NCBI RefSeq assembly: GCF_014268785.2
Contig: NZ_JABWRD020000001.1
Coordinates: 2,387,733-2,451,732 of the forward strand
From: Pseudomonas shirazensis
GTDB lineage: Bacteria > Pseudomonadota > Gammaproteobacteria > Pseudomonadales > Pseudomonadaceae
Direction of reading: 5' to 3'
DNA: 64,000 nt
Shown here: in pieces, positions 1 to 8,393 of the stretch
Numbering within the stretch: position 1 is the first letter of the stretch
How the letters are laid out: each line of letters starts with the position of its first letter
Program-made: the position numbers and the translations under genes
The notes under the pieces: generated by a model
What the model saw: only the letters and a program-made list of their open reading frames with translations
Databases searched by the model: none
What the model was told of the DNA's origin: nothing

Positions 1-53
1 ATTTCCCAGGTGTTGCATTGCTGTTCAAGCAAGCGTGAAGCACCCCTGCGCCG

Positions 54-77
54 CGCCGGGTTGAACCTCGCCCGGCG
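54..77. other. Hairpin upstream of the sugar dehydrogenase
   Basis: CGCCGGG (54-60) pairs with CCCGGCG (71-77) around a 10-nt loop. It lies between the left edge and the first gene and has no T-run, so it could be the end of an upstream transcript or leader structure. No gene is supported in 1-119. Confidence 0.3.
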
Positions 78-119
78 GCTATGGTTCTGTATGCCATAGC
101 CCTTGTCGAGAGCCCGCCC

Positions 120-1436
120 ATGAACAGAATGCGCAGTGCCGTTGTGCTCGCCTTGCTCGCAGGCCTCGGCGGCTGCGGCGAGACCGCCAGCCTCAGGGTC
201 AACGATGGCATCGGCCCCACACCGCAGTTACCGGCGCCAAACAAAACCCTGCTGCCAACCGTCAACGTCGCGCCGGCGGTCGGCTGGCCGCAGGGTGGCA
301 AACCGGTTGCAGCGGCCGGCACTCAGGTTGCGCTATTTGCTGACCACCTCGACCATCCGCGCTGGCTGCATGTGCTGCCCAATGGCGACGTGCTGGTCGC
401 CGAAACCAACGCACCGGCCAAGCCGGACGACGGCAAAGGCCTGCGCGGCTGGTTCATGAAACGAGCCATGTCCTTGGCCGGTGCAGGCGTCCCCACCGCC
501 AACCGCATCACCCTGCTGCGCGACCGCGATCATGACGGCGTTGCCGAAACCCGCAGCCGCTTTATCGAAGGGCTCAACTCGCCCTTCGGCATGGTGCTGG
601 TAGGCAAGGACCTGTACATCGCCGACACCGACAAGCTGCTGCGCTTCGATTACGTGACCGACGCGTTGCAGATCGACGGGCGCGGGCAGAAGGTCATCGA
701 CCTGCCGGGTGGCACCCTCAATCACCACTGGACCAAGAACGTGATTGCCAGCCCCGACGGGCGCAAGCTGTACGTCACGGTAGGCTCCAACAGCAACGTG
801 GCAGAGAACGGCATGCAGCAGGAGCAAGGCCGCGCGGCGATCTGGGAAGTGGACCGCGCTACCGGCAGCCACCGCATCTTCGCCTCCGGGCTGCGCAACC
901 CGAATGGATTGGCCTGGCAGCCGCAATCCGGGGCGCTATGGACGGCAGTCAACGAGCGCGACGAGATCGGCAGCGACCTGGTCCCGGACTACATCACCTC
1001 GGTCAAGGATGGCGGTTTCTACGGCTGGCCGTACAGCTACTACGGGCAGCACGTAGACGTGCGGGTGCAACCACAAGACCCAGCCAAAGTCGCCCAGGCG
1101 CTGGTACCGGATTACGCCGTGGGGCCACATACCGCTTCGCTTGGCCTGGCGTTTATCGAGCCAGGTTTATTGCCCGCACCGTTTGGCCGTGGCGCGCTGA
1201 TTGGTCAACACGGCTCGTGGAACCGCAAGCCACACAGTGGTTACAAAGTGATCTTTGTGCCGTTCGATGCGAATGGCAAGCCGGCAGGCCAGGCAATAGA
1301 CCTGCTGAGCAGTTTCTTGAATGAACAGGGTGAGGCAATGGGCCGGCCGGTTGGCGTGGTCAGCGATCAGCGCGAAGGCGTGCTGGTGGCTGATGATGTG
1401 GGCAACGTAATCTGGCGAGTGAGCGCAGCGAAGTAA
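120..1436 (+). CDS. PQQ-type glucose/sorbosone dehydrogenase family lipoprotein
   Basis: The product is 438 aa. I chose the ATG at 120 over the one at 81 because it opens directly on a lipoprotein signal (Met-Asn-Arg-Met-Arg, a hydrophobic stretch, then LGGCG with the lipobox Cys near residue 20). The rest is a six-bladed beta-propeller of the soluble PQQ-dependent glucose/L-sorbosone dehydrogenase family, with blade motifs such as FASGLRNPNGLAWQ and SVKDGGFYGWPYSYYG and a C-terminal IGQHGSWNR. Family members oxidise sugars or aldoses with PQQ in the periplasm; the substrate cannot be read from sequence. It stands alone, with a repeat-rich gap on its 3' side. The family call is firm, the activity is inferred. 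Confidence 0.85.
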   Translation: MNRMRSAVVLALLAGLGGCGETASLRVNDGIGPTPQLPAPNKTLLPTVNVAPAVGWPQGGKPVAAAGTQVALFADHLDHPRWLHVLPNGDVLVAETNAPAKPDDGKGLRGWFMKRAMSLAGAGVPTANRITLLRDRDHDGVAETRSRFIEGLNSPFGMVLVGKDLYIADTDKLLRFDYVTDALQIDGRGQKVIDLPGGTLNHHWTKNVIASPDGRKLYVTVGSNSNVAENGMQQEQGRAAIWEVDRATGSHRIFASGLRNPNGLAWQPQSGALWTAVNERDEIGSDLVPDYITSVKDGGFYGWPYSYYGQHVDVRVQPQDPAKVAQALVPDYAVGPHTASLGLAFIEPGLLPAPFGRGALIGQHGSWNRKPHSGYKVIFVPFDANGKPAGQAIDLLSSFLNEQGEAMGRPVGVVSDQREGVLVADDVGNVIWRVSAAK

Positions 1437-1580
1437 CTGAAAAAGCCACTCAGCCACTGCTTTTGACTCTCGCCCTTGATCTGCGCCAGCGCAGCGAGGC
1501 GTGCTCTTGACCTTGATCTGCTTTTGATCTTGATCCACCGGCGACTCAGGAGGCCGAGCGCAGGTCTTGCGAAGGGAGGT

Positions 1581-1600
1581 GCCGGCCATGGATGGCCGGC
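1581..1600. repeat. Near-perfect palindrome
   Basis: GCCGGCCAT (1581-1589) is mirrored by ATGGCCGGC (1592-1600) with two bases between. It belongs to the repeat composite in this gap. Confidence 0.6.
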
Positions 1601-1714
1601 AAGCGCTGCGGCCCAGGATGGGCCGTACAGCGCGGTCCTCCCGGGAGCAAGACCGGAGCGAGGGAACCCCGCAGCGCAGCGGAGGGGCCGGATGTGGAGC
1701 CAAGCATTTTTTTG

Positions 1715-1748
1715 GTTACTTTTTTGGGGCGTTTGCCAAAAAAGTGAC
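1715..1748. repeat. Inverted repeat with T6/A6 arms
   Basis: GTTACTTTTTTGG (1715-1727) pairs with CCAAAAAAGTGAC (1736-1748) with one G-T pair and an 8-nt loop. The element is strand-symmetric and sits between convergent genes, so it could terminate transcription from both sides. From memory, this motif followed by a GCC-GCAA-GGGC hairpin recurs in Pseudomonas intergenic DNA. Confidence 0.6.
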
Positions 1749-1832
1749 TCGCCGCAAGGGCGAAAGGGGCCCGCAAGGCCACCACAGAGAATGGATAAGC
1801 ACGCAGCAATCGTGAACGACCCGGACATCGCT

Positions 1833-1880
1833 GGGGCCGCTACGCAGCCCTTTCGCGACACAAGGCCGCTCCTACAGGGG
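1833..1880. repeat. REP-like intergenic element
   Basis: The stretch reads GGGGCCGCTACGCAGCCC, then TTTCGCGACACAAGGCCGCT, then CCTACAGGGG. It resembles the GGCCGC-hairpin plus CGCTCCTACAGGGG repeats common between Pseudomonas genes. It lies just beyond the stop of the NlpC/P60 gene on the minus strand. Confidence 0.55.
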
Positions 1881-1897
1881 CCGCGCAGGTCGCTAAT

Positions 1898-2434
1898 TCA
1901 GGGATTCTGCGCCAAATGCCCAGCCGGCAATATCCGCTTGGCCTGCAAATACGCCTTGGCCCAATAGCTATTACTCAGATAATCCAACCGCACAGTCCCG
2001 CCAGTCCGCGGCGCATGCACAAACCGCCCTTCCCCGACATAGATCCCGGCATGGCTAACCTGCGAGCCACCCCCGGTAGCAAAGAACACCAAATCCCCCG
2101 ACTGCAGCGAATTGACATCAATGCTAGGCGCCCGCATCACAATCATCTCGCGAGTCGACCGCGGCAAGCTGATACCAGCAGCATCCCGGTACACATAGCC
2201 AATCAGCCCACTGCAATCAAAGCCCGAATCCGGCGTATTGCCGCCCCAGCGATAAGGCGTGCCAACCAACCCGATAGCCCGGAACAACACATCCGCCGCA
2301 ACCGGCGAAGAGCTGGGTTGTTGATTGAAGGTGATTTGTGGCTGAACCACAGGCGCCGGTGCCGGAGCACGGCTGGAGCAGGCAGCGAGCATCGCCACCA
2401 GCGAAAGAAATGCGAAGCGCGCCACTGTCACCAT
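1898..2434 (-). CDS. NlpC/P60 family cell-wall peptidase lipoprotein
   Basis: The product is 178 aa. It starts with a lipoprotein signal ending LAACSS, followed by a short Pro/Ala linker and a C40 NlpC/P60 domain. Visible motifs are GTPYRWGG, SGFDCSGLIGYVYR with the catalytic Cys, GDLVFFATG and the catalytic His in VSHAGIYVG. The family cleaves D-gamma-glutamyl-diaminopimelate bonds in peptidoglycan stem peptides, or related bonds. A second gene of the same family lies directly upstream on the same strand, so the two look like a tandem duplication that has since diverged. Confidence 0.9.
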   Translation of the reverse strand: MVTVARFAFLSLVAMLAACSSRAPAPAPVVQPQITFNQQPSSSPVAADVLFRAIGLVGTPYRWGGNTPDSGFDCSGLIGYVYRDAAGISLPRSTREMIVMRAPSIDVNSLQSGDLVFFATGGGSQVSHAGIYVGEGRFVHAPRTGGTVRLDYLSNSYWAKAYLQAKRILPAGHLAQNP

Positions 2435-2514
2435 GGCTGAAACTTCCTGTAAGAGGCCGATCGACCGCAGTCGAAAAGAGTTGAGAAATTAGATTAGACG
2501 CTTTCTGTAAATGC

Positions 2515-2550
2515 GCACGGCGGCGAGCTTTATAAGCATCGCCGCCGTGC
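2515..2550. terminator. 12-bp perfect hairpin between the NlpC/P60 genes
   Basis: GCACGGCGGCGA (2515-2526) pairs perfectly with TCGCCGCCGTGC (2539-2550) around a 12-nt loop. It lies 19 bp beyond the stop of the upstream NlpC/P60 gene on the minus strand. The T-tract is weak, so it may attenuate transcription or protect the 3' end rather than fully terminate. Confidence 0.6.
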
Positions 2551-2568
2551 GAATATAGCAACTGGCTA

Positions 2569-3204
2569 TCAGTTACGCGAGATCATCGTTGGCGCCATGG
2601 CCAGGGCGCGTTTGGCCTCGATAAAGGTCTTGCTCCAGTAGCGATCCTGGAGATTATCGATGCGCACACCACCGCTGCGACGGCTGCTCGAGTGGATGAA
2701 CTGATTGTCACCCAGGTAAATGCCGGCATGGCTTACCCGACCGCGACCGTTAGTGCTGAAGAACAGCAGGTCGCCTGGCTTGAGCTTGTTGCGGGCTACT
2801 TTGGGTGCGTCGACATTGATCATTTCGCGGGTCGAGCGTGGCAGGTTCATGCCAGCCTCTTCGCGGAACAAATAACCGATGAAACCGCTGCAATCGAAAC
2901 CGGACTTCTCCGAAGTGCCGCCAAAGCGATAGCGGGTGCCGATCAAGGCCATGCCGCGCTCCAGAATGCTGTCGGCAAGGACAGGCAACTGGTAAGGCTT
3001 GCTGCTGGAGAATGCCTCGAGGTCATCCTCGGTAGCCATTGGCTCTTCGCCGAAGACCGAAGAAGCAGAAGGTTTGATCAGGTCCGCAGACTGTGCGGCA
3101 ACCTGTGGGTGATCCTGGGGCTCGGAAACCGGGCTATGCGCCGCGCAGCCAAAAAGCAGGGTCACAAGTGCGAGTGGCACGAGGGGTGCGAAGTGCTTGA
3201 GCAT
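2569..3204 (-). CDS. NlpC/P60 family cell-wall peptidase lipoprotein
   Basis: The product is 211 aa from the ATG at 3204, which begins a lipoprotein signal (MLKHFAPLVPLALVTLLFGC). The frame stays open for 22 further codons upstream, but those lack signal-peptide character. The ribosome binding site is poor. A variable linker of about 60 residues precedes the C40 domain, which has GTRYRFGG, SGFDCSGFIGYLFR (Cys), GDLLFFSTN and VSHAGIYLG (His). The C-terminal half aligns closely with the product of the next gene (1898-2434), so both probably act on the same murein bond from the outer membrane. Confidence 0.88.
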   Translation of the reverse strand: MLKHFAPLVPLALVTLLFGCAAHSPVSEPQDHPQVAAQSADLIKPSASSVFGEEPMATEDDLEAFSSSKPYQLPVLADSILERGMALIGTRYRFGGTSEKSGFDCSGFIGYLFREEAGMNLPRSTREMINVDAPKVARNKLKPGDLLFFSTNGRGRVSHAGIYLGDNQFIHSSSRRSGGVRIDNLQDRYWSKTFIEAKRALAMAPTMISRN

Positions 3205-3241
3205 GTGCACGACCGTGTCTTTAGTTCTAAAGGAGGCTGCG

Positions 3242-3270
3242 ACTATGCCTTCTATCAAGGTTATTTGCAA
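3242..3270 (-). promoter_or_regulatory. Possible sigma-70 promoter for the upstream NlpC/P60 gene
   Basis: On the minus strand TTGCAA (3265-3270) is followed, after 17 nt, by CATAGT (3242-3247), a four-of-six match to the -10 consensus. This gives a leader of about 35-40 nt to the ATG at 3204. Confidence 0.3.
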
Positions 3271-3331
3271 ATTTTATCGAAAAAAATGTGACTTTTCCGT
3301 TTTTCCGCTGTAGCCCGCTGGTTTCAGGGCT

Positions 3332-4036
3332 TTACCAGCCCAGAGTTTCTTTCAGAAAAGGGATGGTCAGCTTGCGCTGAGCCTGCAGCGAGGCCTGATC
3401 AAGCCGCTCAAGCAGATCAAACAACGCACTCATGCTGCGCGCGCCGCGGGTGAGGATGAAATGGCCGACCTCGTCGGTCAGGTGCAAACCGCGGCGCGAG
3501 GCACGCAGTTGCAGGGCGCGCAGCTTGTCTTCATCGGACAGCCCGCGCATCTGGAAGATCAGCGCCAGGGTCAGGCGCGACTTGAGGTCGGCAAGCTTGA
3601 TCGGCAATTCGCGCGGCGAACTGGATGCGGCCAGCAGCAAGCGTCGGCCGCTGTCGCGCAGGCGGTTGAACAGATGGAACATGGCCTCTTCCCAGTCGGC
3701 TTTACCAGCGATCACATGCAGATCGTCGATGCACACCAGCTCGTACTGTTCGAGGTGATCGAGCAGCTCGATACCGCGATCGAGCAACTGCGCCAGGGGC
3801 AGGTAGACCGCCAGCTCCCCGCGCTGCTGGAAACGCTGGGTGGCAGCCTGCAACAGGTGGGTGCGACCCACACCCTGCTTGCCCCATAGATAGATGAGGC
3901 TCTCGGTCCAGCCGGCGTCGGCTTCGCACAAGCGCTCGACATAGCCCAGTGCTGCGGCATTGGCGCCCGGATAGTAGTTGATGAAGGTGGCGTCATCTCG
4001 CAGACGCACACCCAGGGGCAACTGGATCGGTTTCAT
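3332..4036 (-). CDS. hda: DnaA regulatory inactivator Hda
   Basis: The product is 234 aa from the ATG at 4036 (MKPIQLPLGVRLRDDATF), the usual Hda start. A 73-codon upstream extension has no family character. It has a DnaA-like AAA+ domain with a P-loop LWGKQGVGRTHLLQA near residue 50 and Walker B VCIDDLHVI. Unlike DnaA it has no DNA-binding domain IV. With the DNA-loaded beta clamp it stimulates ATP hydrolysis on DnaA and so limits re-initiation. The perfect DnaA box upstream of nrdA in this window is one plausible downstream target of the DnaA-ATP cycle. Confidence 0.93.
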   Translation of the reverse strand: MKPIQLPLGVRLRDDATFINYYPGANAAALGYVERLCEADAGWTESLIYLWGKQGVGRTHLLQAATQRFQQRGELAVYLPLAQLLDRGIELLDHLEQYELVCIDDLHVIAGKADWEEAMFHLFNRLRDSGRRLLLAASSSPRELPIKLADLKSRLTLALIFQMRGLSDEDKLRALQLRASRRGLHLTDEVGHFILTRGARSMSALFDLLERLDQASLQAQRKLTIPFLKETLGW

Positions 4037-4162
4037 GCTGGGCTGACGGTCACGAGGACCACGGGGCCTTGGAGGAAAGTCTGCAAAGTCTATACCTGCA
4101 GCGCGGGCGGCACAATCAGCGCCGGCGAGAGGGCAAGTAAAATCAAGGGCTTGCACCGAAGC

Positions 4163-4184
4163 GGGGGCTGCACTCGCAGCCCCC
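4163..4184. terminator. Hairpin between the PerM-like gene and hda
   Basis: GGGGGCTGC (4163-4171) pairs with GCAGCCCCC (4176-4184) across a 4-nt loop, just after the stop of the AI-2E family gene on the minus strand. It has no T-run, so its efficiency is doubtful. Confidence 0.5.
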
Positions 4185-4193
4185 TCCCCCGCG

Positions 4194-5276
4194 TTAAAGC
4201 TGAGGGTCTTCTTCGCCGCCGTACAGGTCCGACTCCTTGTACATCTCGTGGGCATGGCGCAGCAGCACCATGATCACCGCGGCTACCGGCAAGGCCAGCA
4301 GGACACCAGTGAAGCCAAACAGCTCACCGCCGGCGAGGATCGCAAAGATCACCGCCACCGGGTGCAGGCCAATCCGGTCGCCTACCAGCAGCGGAGTCAG
4401 CACCATGCCTTCAAGCGCTTGGCCGATCATGAACACAGCAACGATACCCAGCATCGGATAGAGGTCACCGCCGAACTGGAACAGCCCGGCAATCAGCGCC
4501 GCGCCAATGCCGATGATGAAGCCCATATAAGGCACGATTGCAGCAAGGCCGGCCAGCAGGCCGATCAACAAGCCAAGCTCGAGGCCGACCAGCATCAGGC
4601 CACTGGCATAGATCACCCCCAGCGCCAGCATCACCAGCAACTGCCCACGAACAAATGCACCAAGCACTTCGTGGCATTCGCCTGCCAGCTCGACGATCTG
4701 CTCTTCGCGCTGACGCGGCAGCAGGCTGCGCAGCTTGGCCATCATCAGGTCCCAGTCACGCAGCAGGTAAAAGCCCACTACCGGGATCAGCACCAGATTG
4801 GCCAGCCAGGCCAGCAGGGCCAGGCTCGACGCCGTGGCCTGACTCAGTACCGCACTGACAATGTCGGTGGTCTGGCCCATATGCTCGCTGATGGCGGCCT
4901 TGATCTTGTCAAACTTCCAGAAACCATCGGCCAGCCCCAAGCGGGTTTGCACCCACGGCAGCGCCACATGCTGCAGCCAGTCGAGCATCTGCGGCGTCAG
5001 CTCGTACAGGCGTACCAGCTGCTTGGCCAGCATCGGGATCAGCACTAGCAGCAAGGCCATGAAGATCAGCGTGAACAAGGCGAACACCACCACTACGCCC
5101 CAGGTGCGAGACAGACCCGCCCGCTCCAGGCGGTCGACCAACGGGTCAGCCAGATACGCCAGAAGGATGCCGACCAGAAACGGCGACAAGATGTTGTGCA
5201 GGCTATACAGCAGTACCGCCACTACCAGGGCCACGCCCAGCCATACCCAGCGACGCTGATCAGTCATCATGTTCAT
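4194..5276 (-). CDS. AI-2E family transporter (PerM-like)
   Basis: The product is 360 aa with about eight hydrophobic segments and the family layout: an N-terminal pair of helices (WVWLGVALVVAVLLYSL, then ILSPFLVGILLAYLADPLV), a long hydrophilic region near residues 70-150, then a cluster of helices with PVVGFYLLRDWD and VDR-type motifs. The family includes the AI-2 exporter TqsA and Na+/H+ antiporters, so the substrate is unknown. It begins 8 nt after the stop of the DUF2066 gene, which suggests cotranscription, and precedes hda. The link with hda is conserved in pseudomonads in my recall. Confidence 0.85.
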   Translation of the reverse strand: MNMMTDQRRWVWLGVALVVAVLLYSLHNILSPFLVGILLAYLADPLVDRLERAGLSRTWGVVVVFALFTLIFMALLLVLIPMLAKQLVRLYELTPQMLDWLQHVALPWVQTRLGLADGFWKFDKIKAAISEHMGQTTDIVSAVLSQATASSLALLAWLANLVLIPVVGFYLLRDWDLMMAKLRSLLPRQREEQIVELAGECHEVLGAFVRGQLLVMLALGVIYASGLMLVGLELGLLIGLLAGLAAIVPYMGFIIGIGAALIAGLFQFGGDLYPMLGIVAVFMIGQALEGMVLTPLLVGDRIGLHPVAVIFAILAGGELFGFTGVLLALPVAAVIMVLLRHAHEMYKESDLYGGEEDPQL

Positions 5277-5284
5277 GTTTTCTC

Positions 5285-6340
5285 TTACCAGGCAAAGCGC
5301 AAGCCATCGAAAGGTTTCGCTGCCGGAGCTCGCGCAGCCCCGGCTGGTTCATTTGTAACAGGGGCTGCAGGTGCGGCGGCGGCCGGTTCGGCTGGCAGTT
5401 CACGGAGTTTGGCCAGGCCCAGCTGGGCGCGCAGTTGCTCGCGGTTGCCGCTGACCTGATAGGTCAGCTTGTCGCCATCGGCCAGTTGCAGGCGCGGACC
5501 GTAGGGTTCGAGCACGCGGCTGAGCTCGGCATAACGTTTGAGATTCATGCCTTGTACCTGCACCAGCAGCTCGCTGCTGGCACCCGGTCGAGTGACATAG
5601 CGCGGCGCCAGACGAGTACTCACCGCCAGCATCACCGCGTCGGCCAAGGCAGCCTGATCAGCGCCTTCGGCATCGCCTTGCTCACGTTGGTCACCCAGCC
5701 ACAGCTGCCATTTGCCCTGCCACTTGCCGTCGGCTTCATGAGCGTGGACGGCCAACAGCGCATCGGCAGCGTAACGCTCGGAAGCTTCGCGCAGCGCGCT
5801 CGGATCCTTGCCTTCCAGCTGCTTGGCATTGGCGACTAGTTGCTCCTGCAGGTCGGCCAACGGCAAGCGCAGCGGCAGGCCGCGATGTTGCGCAGCGCGG
5901 CGTAGCGGCTCAGCGGCGCTCTGGCCATCGCCGACCAGGCTGCTGCCGTCGACGCTGTCGTTCAGCCACCAACTGAGGATCGACGGCCGATTGCTGCCCC
6001 ACAAGGCCAGGCCAGCCTGACGCAAGGCACGTTCGGTACTGCCTGCGTCAAACTCGACCAGCACGCTCTCGGGCGGGCCGGCCTCGTTGCCGACCTGATT
6101 GATGATCTGTTGCGGGTCCTTGCGCAGCGCGGCCAGGGCTGGCGACTGCGGCGCCTTTGGATCGCCGGTCAGACGCAGGATCAACGTGTCGAGCGCACGT
6201 GCTGTGGCCTGGGTGCGTGCCTCGCTGCCCTGGCCGTCGACCGTTTCACGTACTTGATAAAGCCCGGCAACACTTTCGGCCTGGGCCGCACTCGCCAGCA
6301 AGGCGAGGCAACCGGCAGCCAGGTAATTGAGAAGACGCAT
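5285..6340 (-). CDS. DUF2066 domain-containing exported protein
   Basis: The product is 351 aa from the ATG at 6340, preceded by CAGGA at a good distance and opening on a signal peptide (MRLLNYLAAGCLALLASAAQA). An upstream open extension of 58 codons is discarded because it has neither. The mature part matches DUF2066 in layout: an N-terminal YQVRETVDGQGSEART region, an LILRLTGD segment, and a Pro/Ala-rich tail from about residue 320. The function is unknown. It is probably the first gene of an operon with the PerM-like gene. Confidence 0.82.
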   Translation of the reverse strand: MRLLNYLAAGCLALLASAAQAESVAGLYQVRETVDGQGSEARTQATARALDTLILRLTGDPKAPQSPALAALRKDPQQIINQVGNEAGPPESVLVEFDAGSTERALRQAGLALWGSNRPSILSWWLNDSVDGSSLVGDGQSAAEPLRRAAQHRGLPLRLPLADLQEQLVANAKQLEGKDPSALREASERYAADALLAVHAHEADGKWQGKWQLWLGDQREQGDAEGADQAALADAVMLAVSTRLAPRYVTRPGASSELLVQVQGMNLKRYAELSRVLEPYGPRLQLADGDKLTYQVSGNREQLRAQLGLAKLRELPAEPAAAAPAAPVTNEPAGAARAPAAKPFDGLRFAW

Positions 6341-6676
6341 GGAGGATTCCTGTCCAGATGAACGAGGGCGCGGAGCCTGTACCTGCTGGCGGTGACCGCA
6401 GCGCCTGTCGATCGCTCCGTCCGCCGGCAATTTTGTCCCCGCGCCATACCTATACCTTATACAGCGACCGGTCAGGCAACCAGTCGCGGCCCATGAAAGG
6501 ATGTTTTTAAACATTTACCGCCCTGCCCGTCGGCCTGAGGATGGCCGCTGCCCGGCAACCCTGATAAAATCGCGCGCCTTCGCAGACCAGTGACGAACAG
6601 GCAGCCGCCGCTGCAACAGCCGGCCTTGGCCGTCGCGGTCGTTTTTCCGTATCCCTACCTCTAAAGGCCTGGATCA
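6341..6676. other. Divergent promoter region, DUF2066 gene / purM
   Basis: This 336-bp gap has no gene. It contains the near-palindrome ATGTTT-TT-AAACAT at 6501-6514 and, on the plus strand, GATAAAAT at 6563-6570, a plausible -10 for purM about 105 bp before its ATG. No convincing -35 is seen 17 bp upstream. I recognise no known operator. Confidence 0.4.
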
Positions 6677-7735
6677 ATGAGCAAGCAACCCTCCCTGAGC
6701 TACAAAGACGCCGGTGTAGACATCGACGCCGGCGAAGCACTGGTCGAACGCATCAAGGGCGTGGCCAAGCGCACCGCACGCCCTGAGGTCATGGGTGGCC
6801 TGGGCGGCTTTGGCGCCCTCTGCGAGATCCCGGCCGGCTACAAACAGCCGGTGCTGGTCTCCGGCACCGACGGCGTCGGCACCAAGCTGCGCCTGGCACT
6901 GAACCTGAACCGCCACGACAGCATCGGCCAGGATCTGGTCGCCATGTGTGTAAACGACCTGATCGTCTGCGGCGCTGAGCCGCTGTTCTTCCTCGACTAC
7001 TACGCCACCGGCAAGCTCAACGTTGACGTTGCAGCGACCGTGGTAACCGGTATTGGCGCAGGTTGCGAGCTGGCTGGCTGCTCGCTGGTCGGTGGTGAAA
7101 CCGCCGAGATGCCTGGCATGTACGAAGGCGAAGACTACGATCTGGCCGGCTTCTGCGTCGGTGTGGTCGAAAAAGCCGAGATCATCGATGGCTCGAAAGT
7201 CGCCAGCGGTGACGCCTTGATCGCCCTGCCTTCGTCCGGCCCGCACTCTAACGGCTACTCGCTGATCCGCAAGATCCTCGAAGTCTCCGCGACCGACATC
7301 GAGAGCACCCAGCTCGACGGCAAGCCGCTGGCCGACCTGCTGATGGCGCCAACGCGCATCTACGTCAAGCCGCTGCTCAAGCTGATCAAGGACACTGGCG
7401 CCGTCAAGGCCATGGCCCACATCACCGGTGGTGGCCTGCTCGACAACATCCCGCGCGTCCTGCCGAAAAACGCCCAGGCGATCATCGACGTGGCCAGCTG
7501 GCAGCGTCCGGTAGTGTTCGATTTCCTCCAGGAAAAAGGCAACGTCGACGAGCACGAAATGCACCGCGTCCTGAACTGCGGCGTGGGCATGGTCATCTGC
7601 GTTGGCCAAGACCAGGTCGAAAACGCCCTCAACGTGTTGCGTGCAGCCGGTGAGCAGCCATGGGTGATCGGTCAGATCGCCGATGCCGCCGAAGGCGCAC
7701 CTCAGGTCGACCTGCAGAACCTCAAGGCGCACTGA
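6677..7735 (+). CDS. purM: Phosphoribosylformylglycinamidine cyclo-ligase PurM
   Basis: The product is 352 aa, the usual length. It catalyses ATP-dependent closure of FGAM to AIR in de novo purine synthesis. Family motifs run in order: [20 protein letters not shown] at the N-terminus, [61 protein letters not shown] and [16 protein letters not shown]. The last base of its stop codon is the first base of purN's ATG, giving tight translational coupling of two purine enzymes. Confidence 0.98.
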   Translation: MSKQPSLSYKDAGVDIDAGEALVERIKGVAKRTARPEVMGGLGGFGALCEIPAGYKQPVLVSGTDGVGTKLRLALNLNRHDSIGQDLVAMCVNDLIVCGAEPLFFLDYYATGKLNVDVAATVVTGIGAGCELAGCSLVGGETAEMPGMYEGEDYDLAGFCVGVVEKAEIIDGSKVASGDALIALPSSGPHSNGYSLIRKILEVSATDIESTQLDGKPLADLLMAPTRIYVKPLLKLIKDTGAVKAMAHITGGGLLDNIPRVLPKNAQAIIDVASWQRPVVFDFLQEKGNVDEHEMHRVLNCGVGMVICVGQDQVENALNVLRAAGEQPWVIGQIADAAEGAPQVDLQNLKAH

Positions 7736-8385
7736 TGCCGGGCAAGACCTGTAATGTTGTGGTGTTGCTGTCGGGTACCGGCAGCAACCTGCAGGCGCTG
7801 CTCGACAGCTGTAAGCCAGACGGCCCGGTGCGCATCTGCGCAGTGATCTCCAACCGCGCCGATGCCTATGGCCTGGAACGGGCCAAAGCGGCCGGCATCG
7901 CGACTGCGGTGCTGGAGCATCAGGGTTTCACCGGTCGTGAGGCATTCGATACAGCGCTGATGGCGCTGATTGACGGCTTCACCCCGGACCTGGTGGTGCT
8001 CGCCGGTTTCATGCGCATCCTCAGTGGCGGTTTCGTGCGTCACTATCAAGGCCGCCTGCTGAATATCCACCCTTCGTTGCTGCCCAAGTACAAAGGTCTG
8101 CATACCCACCAGCGCGCCCTGGAAGCGGGTGATGGCGAGCACGGTTGCAGCGTGCACTTTGTCACCGAGGAACTCGATGGCGGGCCTCTGGTCGTACAGG
8201 CAGTGGTTGCGGTGGCAGCAGATGACACCGTGCAAAGCCTGGCAGCCCGGGTTCACCACCAGGAGCACCAGATCTACCCGCTGGCGGTGCGCTGGTTCGC
8301 CGAAGGACGCTTGCGTCTGGGCGAGCACGGTGCGTTACTGGATGGCCAGCCGCTGGCGGCCAGCGGTCACTTGATTCGTCCCTAG
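7735..8385 (+). CDS. purN: Phosphoribosylglycinamide formyltransferase PurN
   Basis: The product is 216 aa. The start at 7735 overlaps the purM stop (TGATG) and opens on the family N-terminus CNVVVLLSGTGSNLQALLD. The formyl-THF transferase core shows LAGFMRILSGGFV, the catalytic Asn-His in LLNIHPSLLPKYKGLHTHQRA, and the Asp-Gly in EELDGGPLVVQA. It transfers a formyl group from 10-formyl-THF to GAR. It is followed 8 bp later by the DUF3108 gene, probably in the same transcript. Confidence 0.97.
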   Translation: MPGKTCNVVVLLSGTGSNLQALLDSCKPDGPVRICAVISNRADAYGLERAKAAGIATAVLEHQGFTGREAFDTALMALIDGFTPDLVVLAGFMRILSGGFVRHYQGRLLNIHPSLLPKYKGLHTHQRALEAGDGEHGCSVHFVTEELDGGPLVVQAVVAVAADDTVQSLAARVHHQEHQIYPLAVRWFAEGRLRLGEHGALLDGQPLAASGHLIRP

Positions 8386-8393
8386 GAGATTTT

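Larger units (their letters stand above)
1437..1897. other. Gene-free, repeat-filled intergenic region
   Basis: This 460-bp gap lies between two convergent genes. Open frames exist but none has family character, a credible start or a ribosome binding site. It holds several short palindromes, listed separately, of the kind scattered between convergent genes in P. putida genomes. Confidence 0.7.

Noticed and set aside
1476..1967. Overlapping frames in the first intergenic region as genes
   Set aside because: They cross the repeat palindromes, have no ribosome binding site, and the translations are arginine/proline-rich noise.
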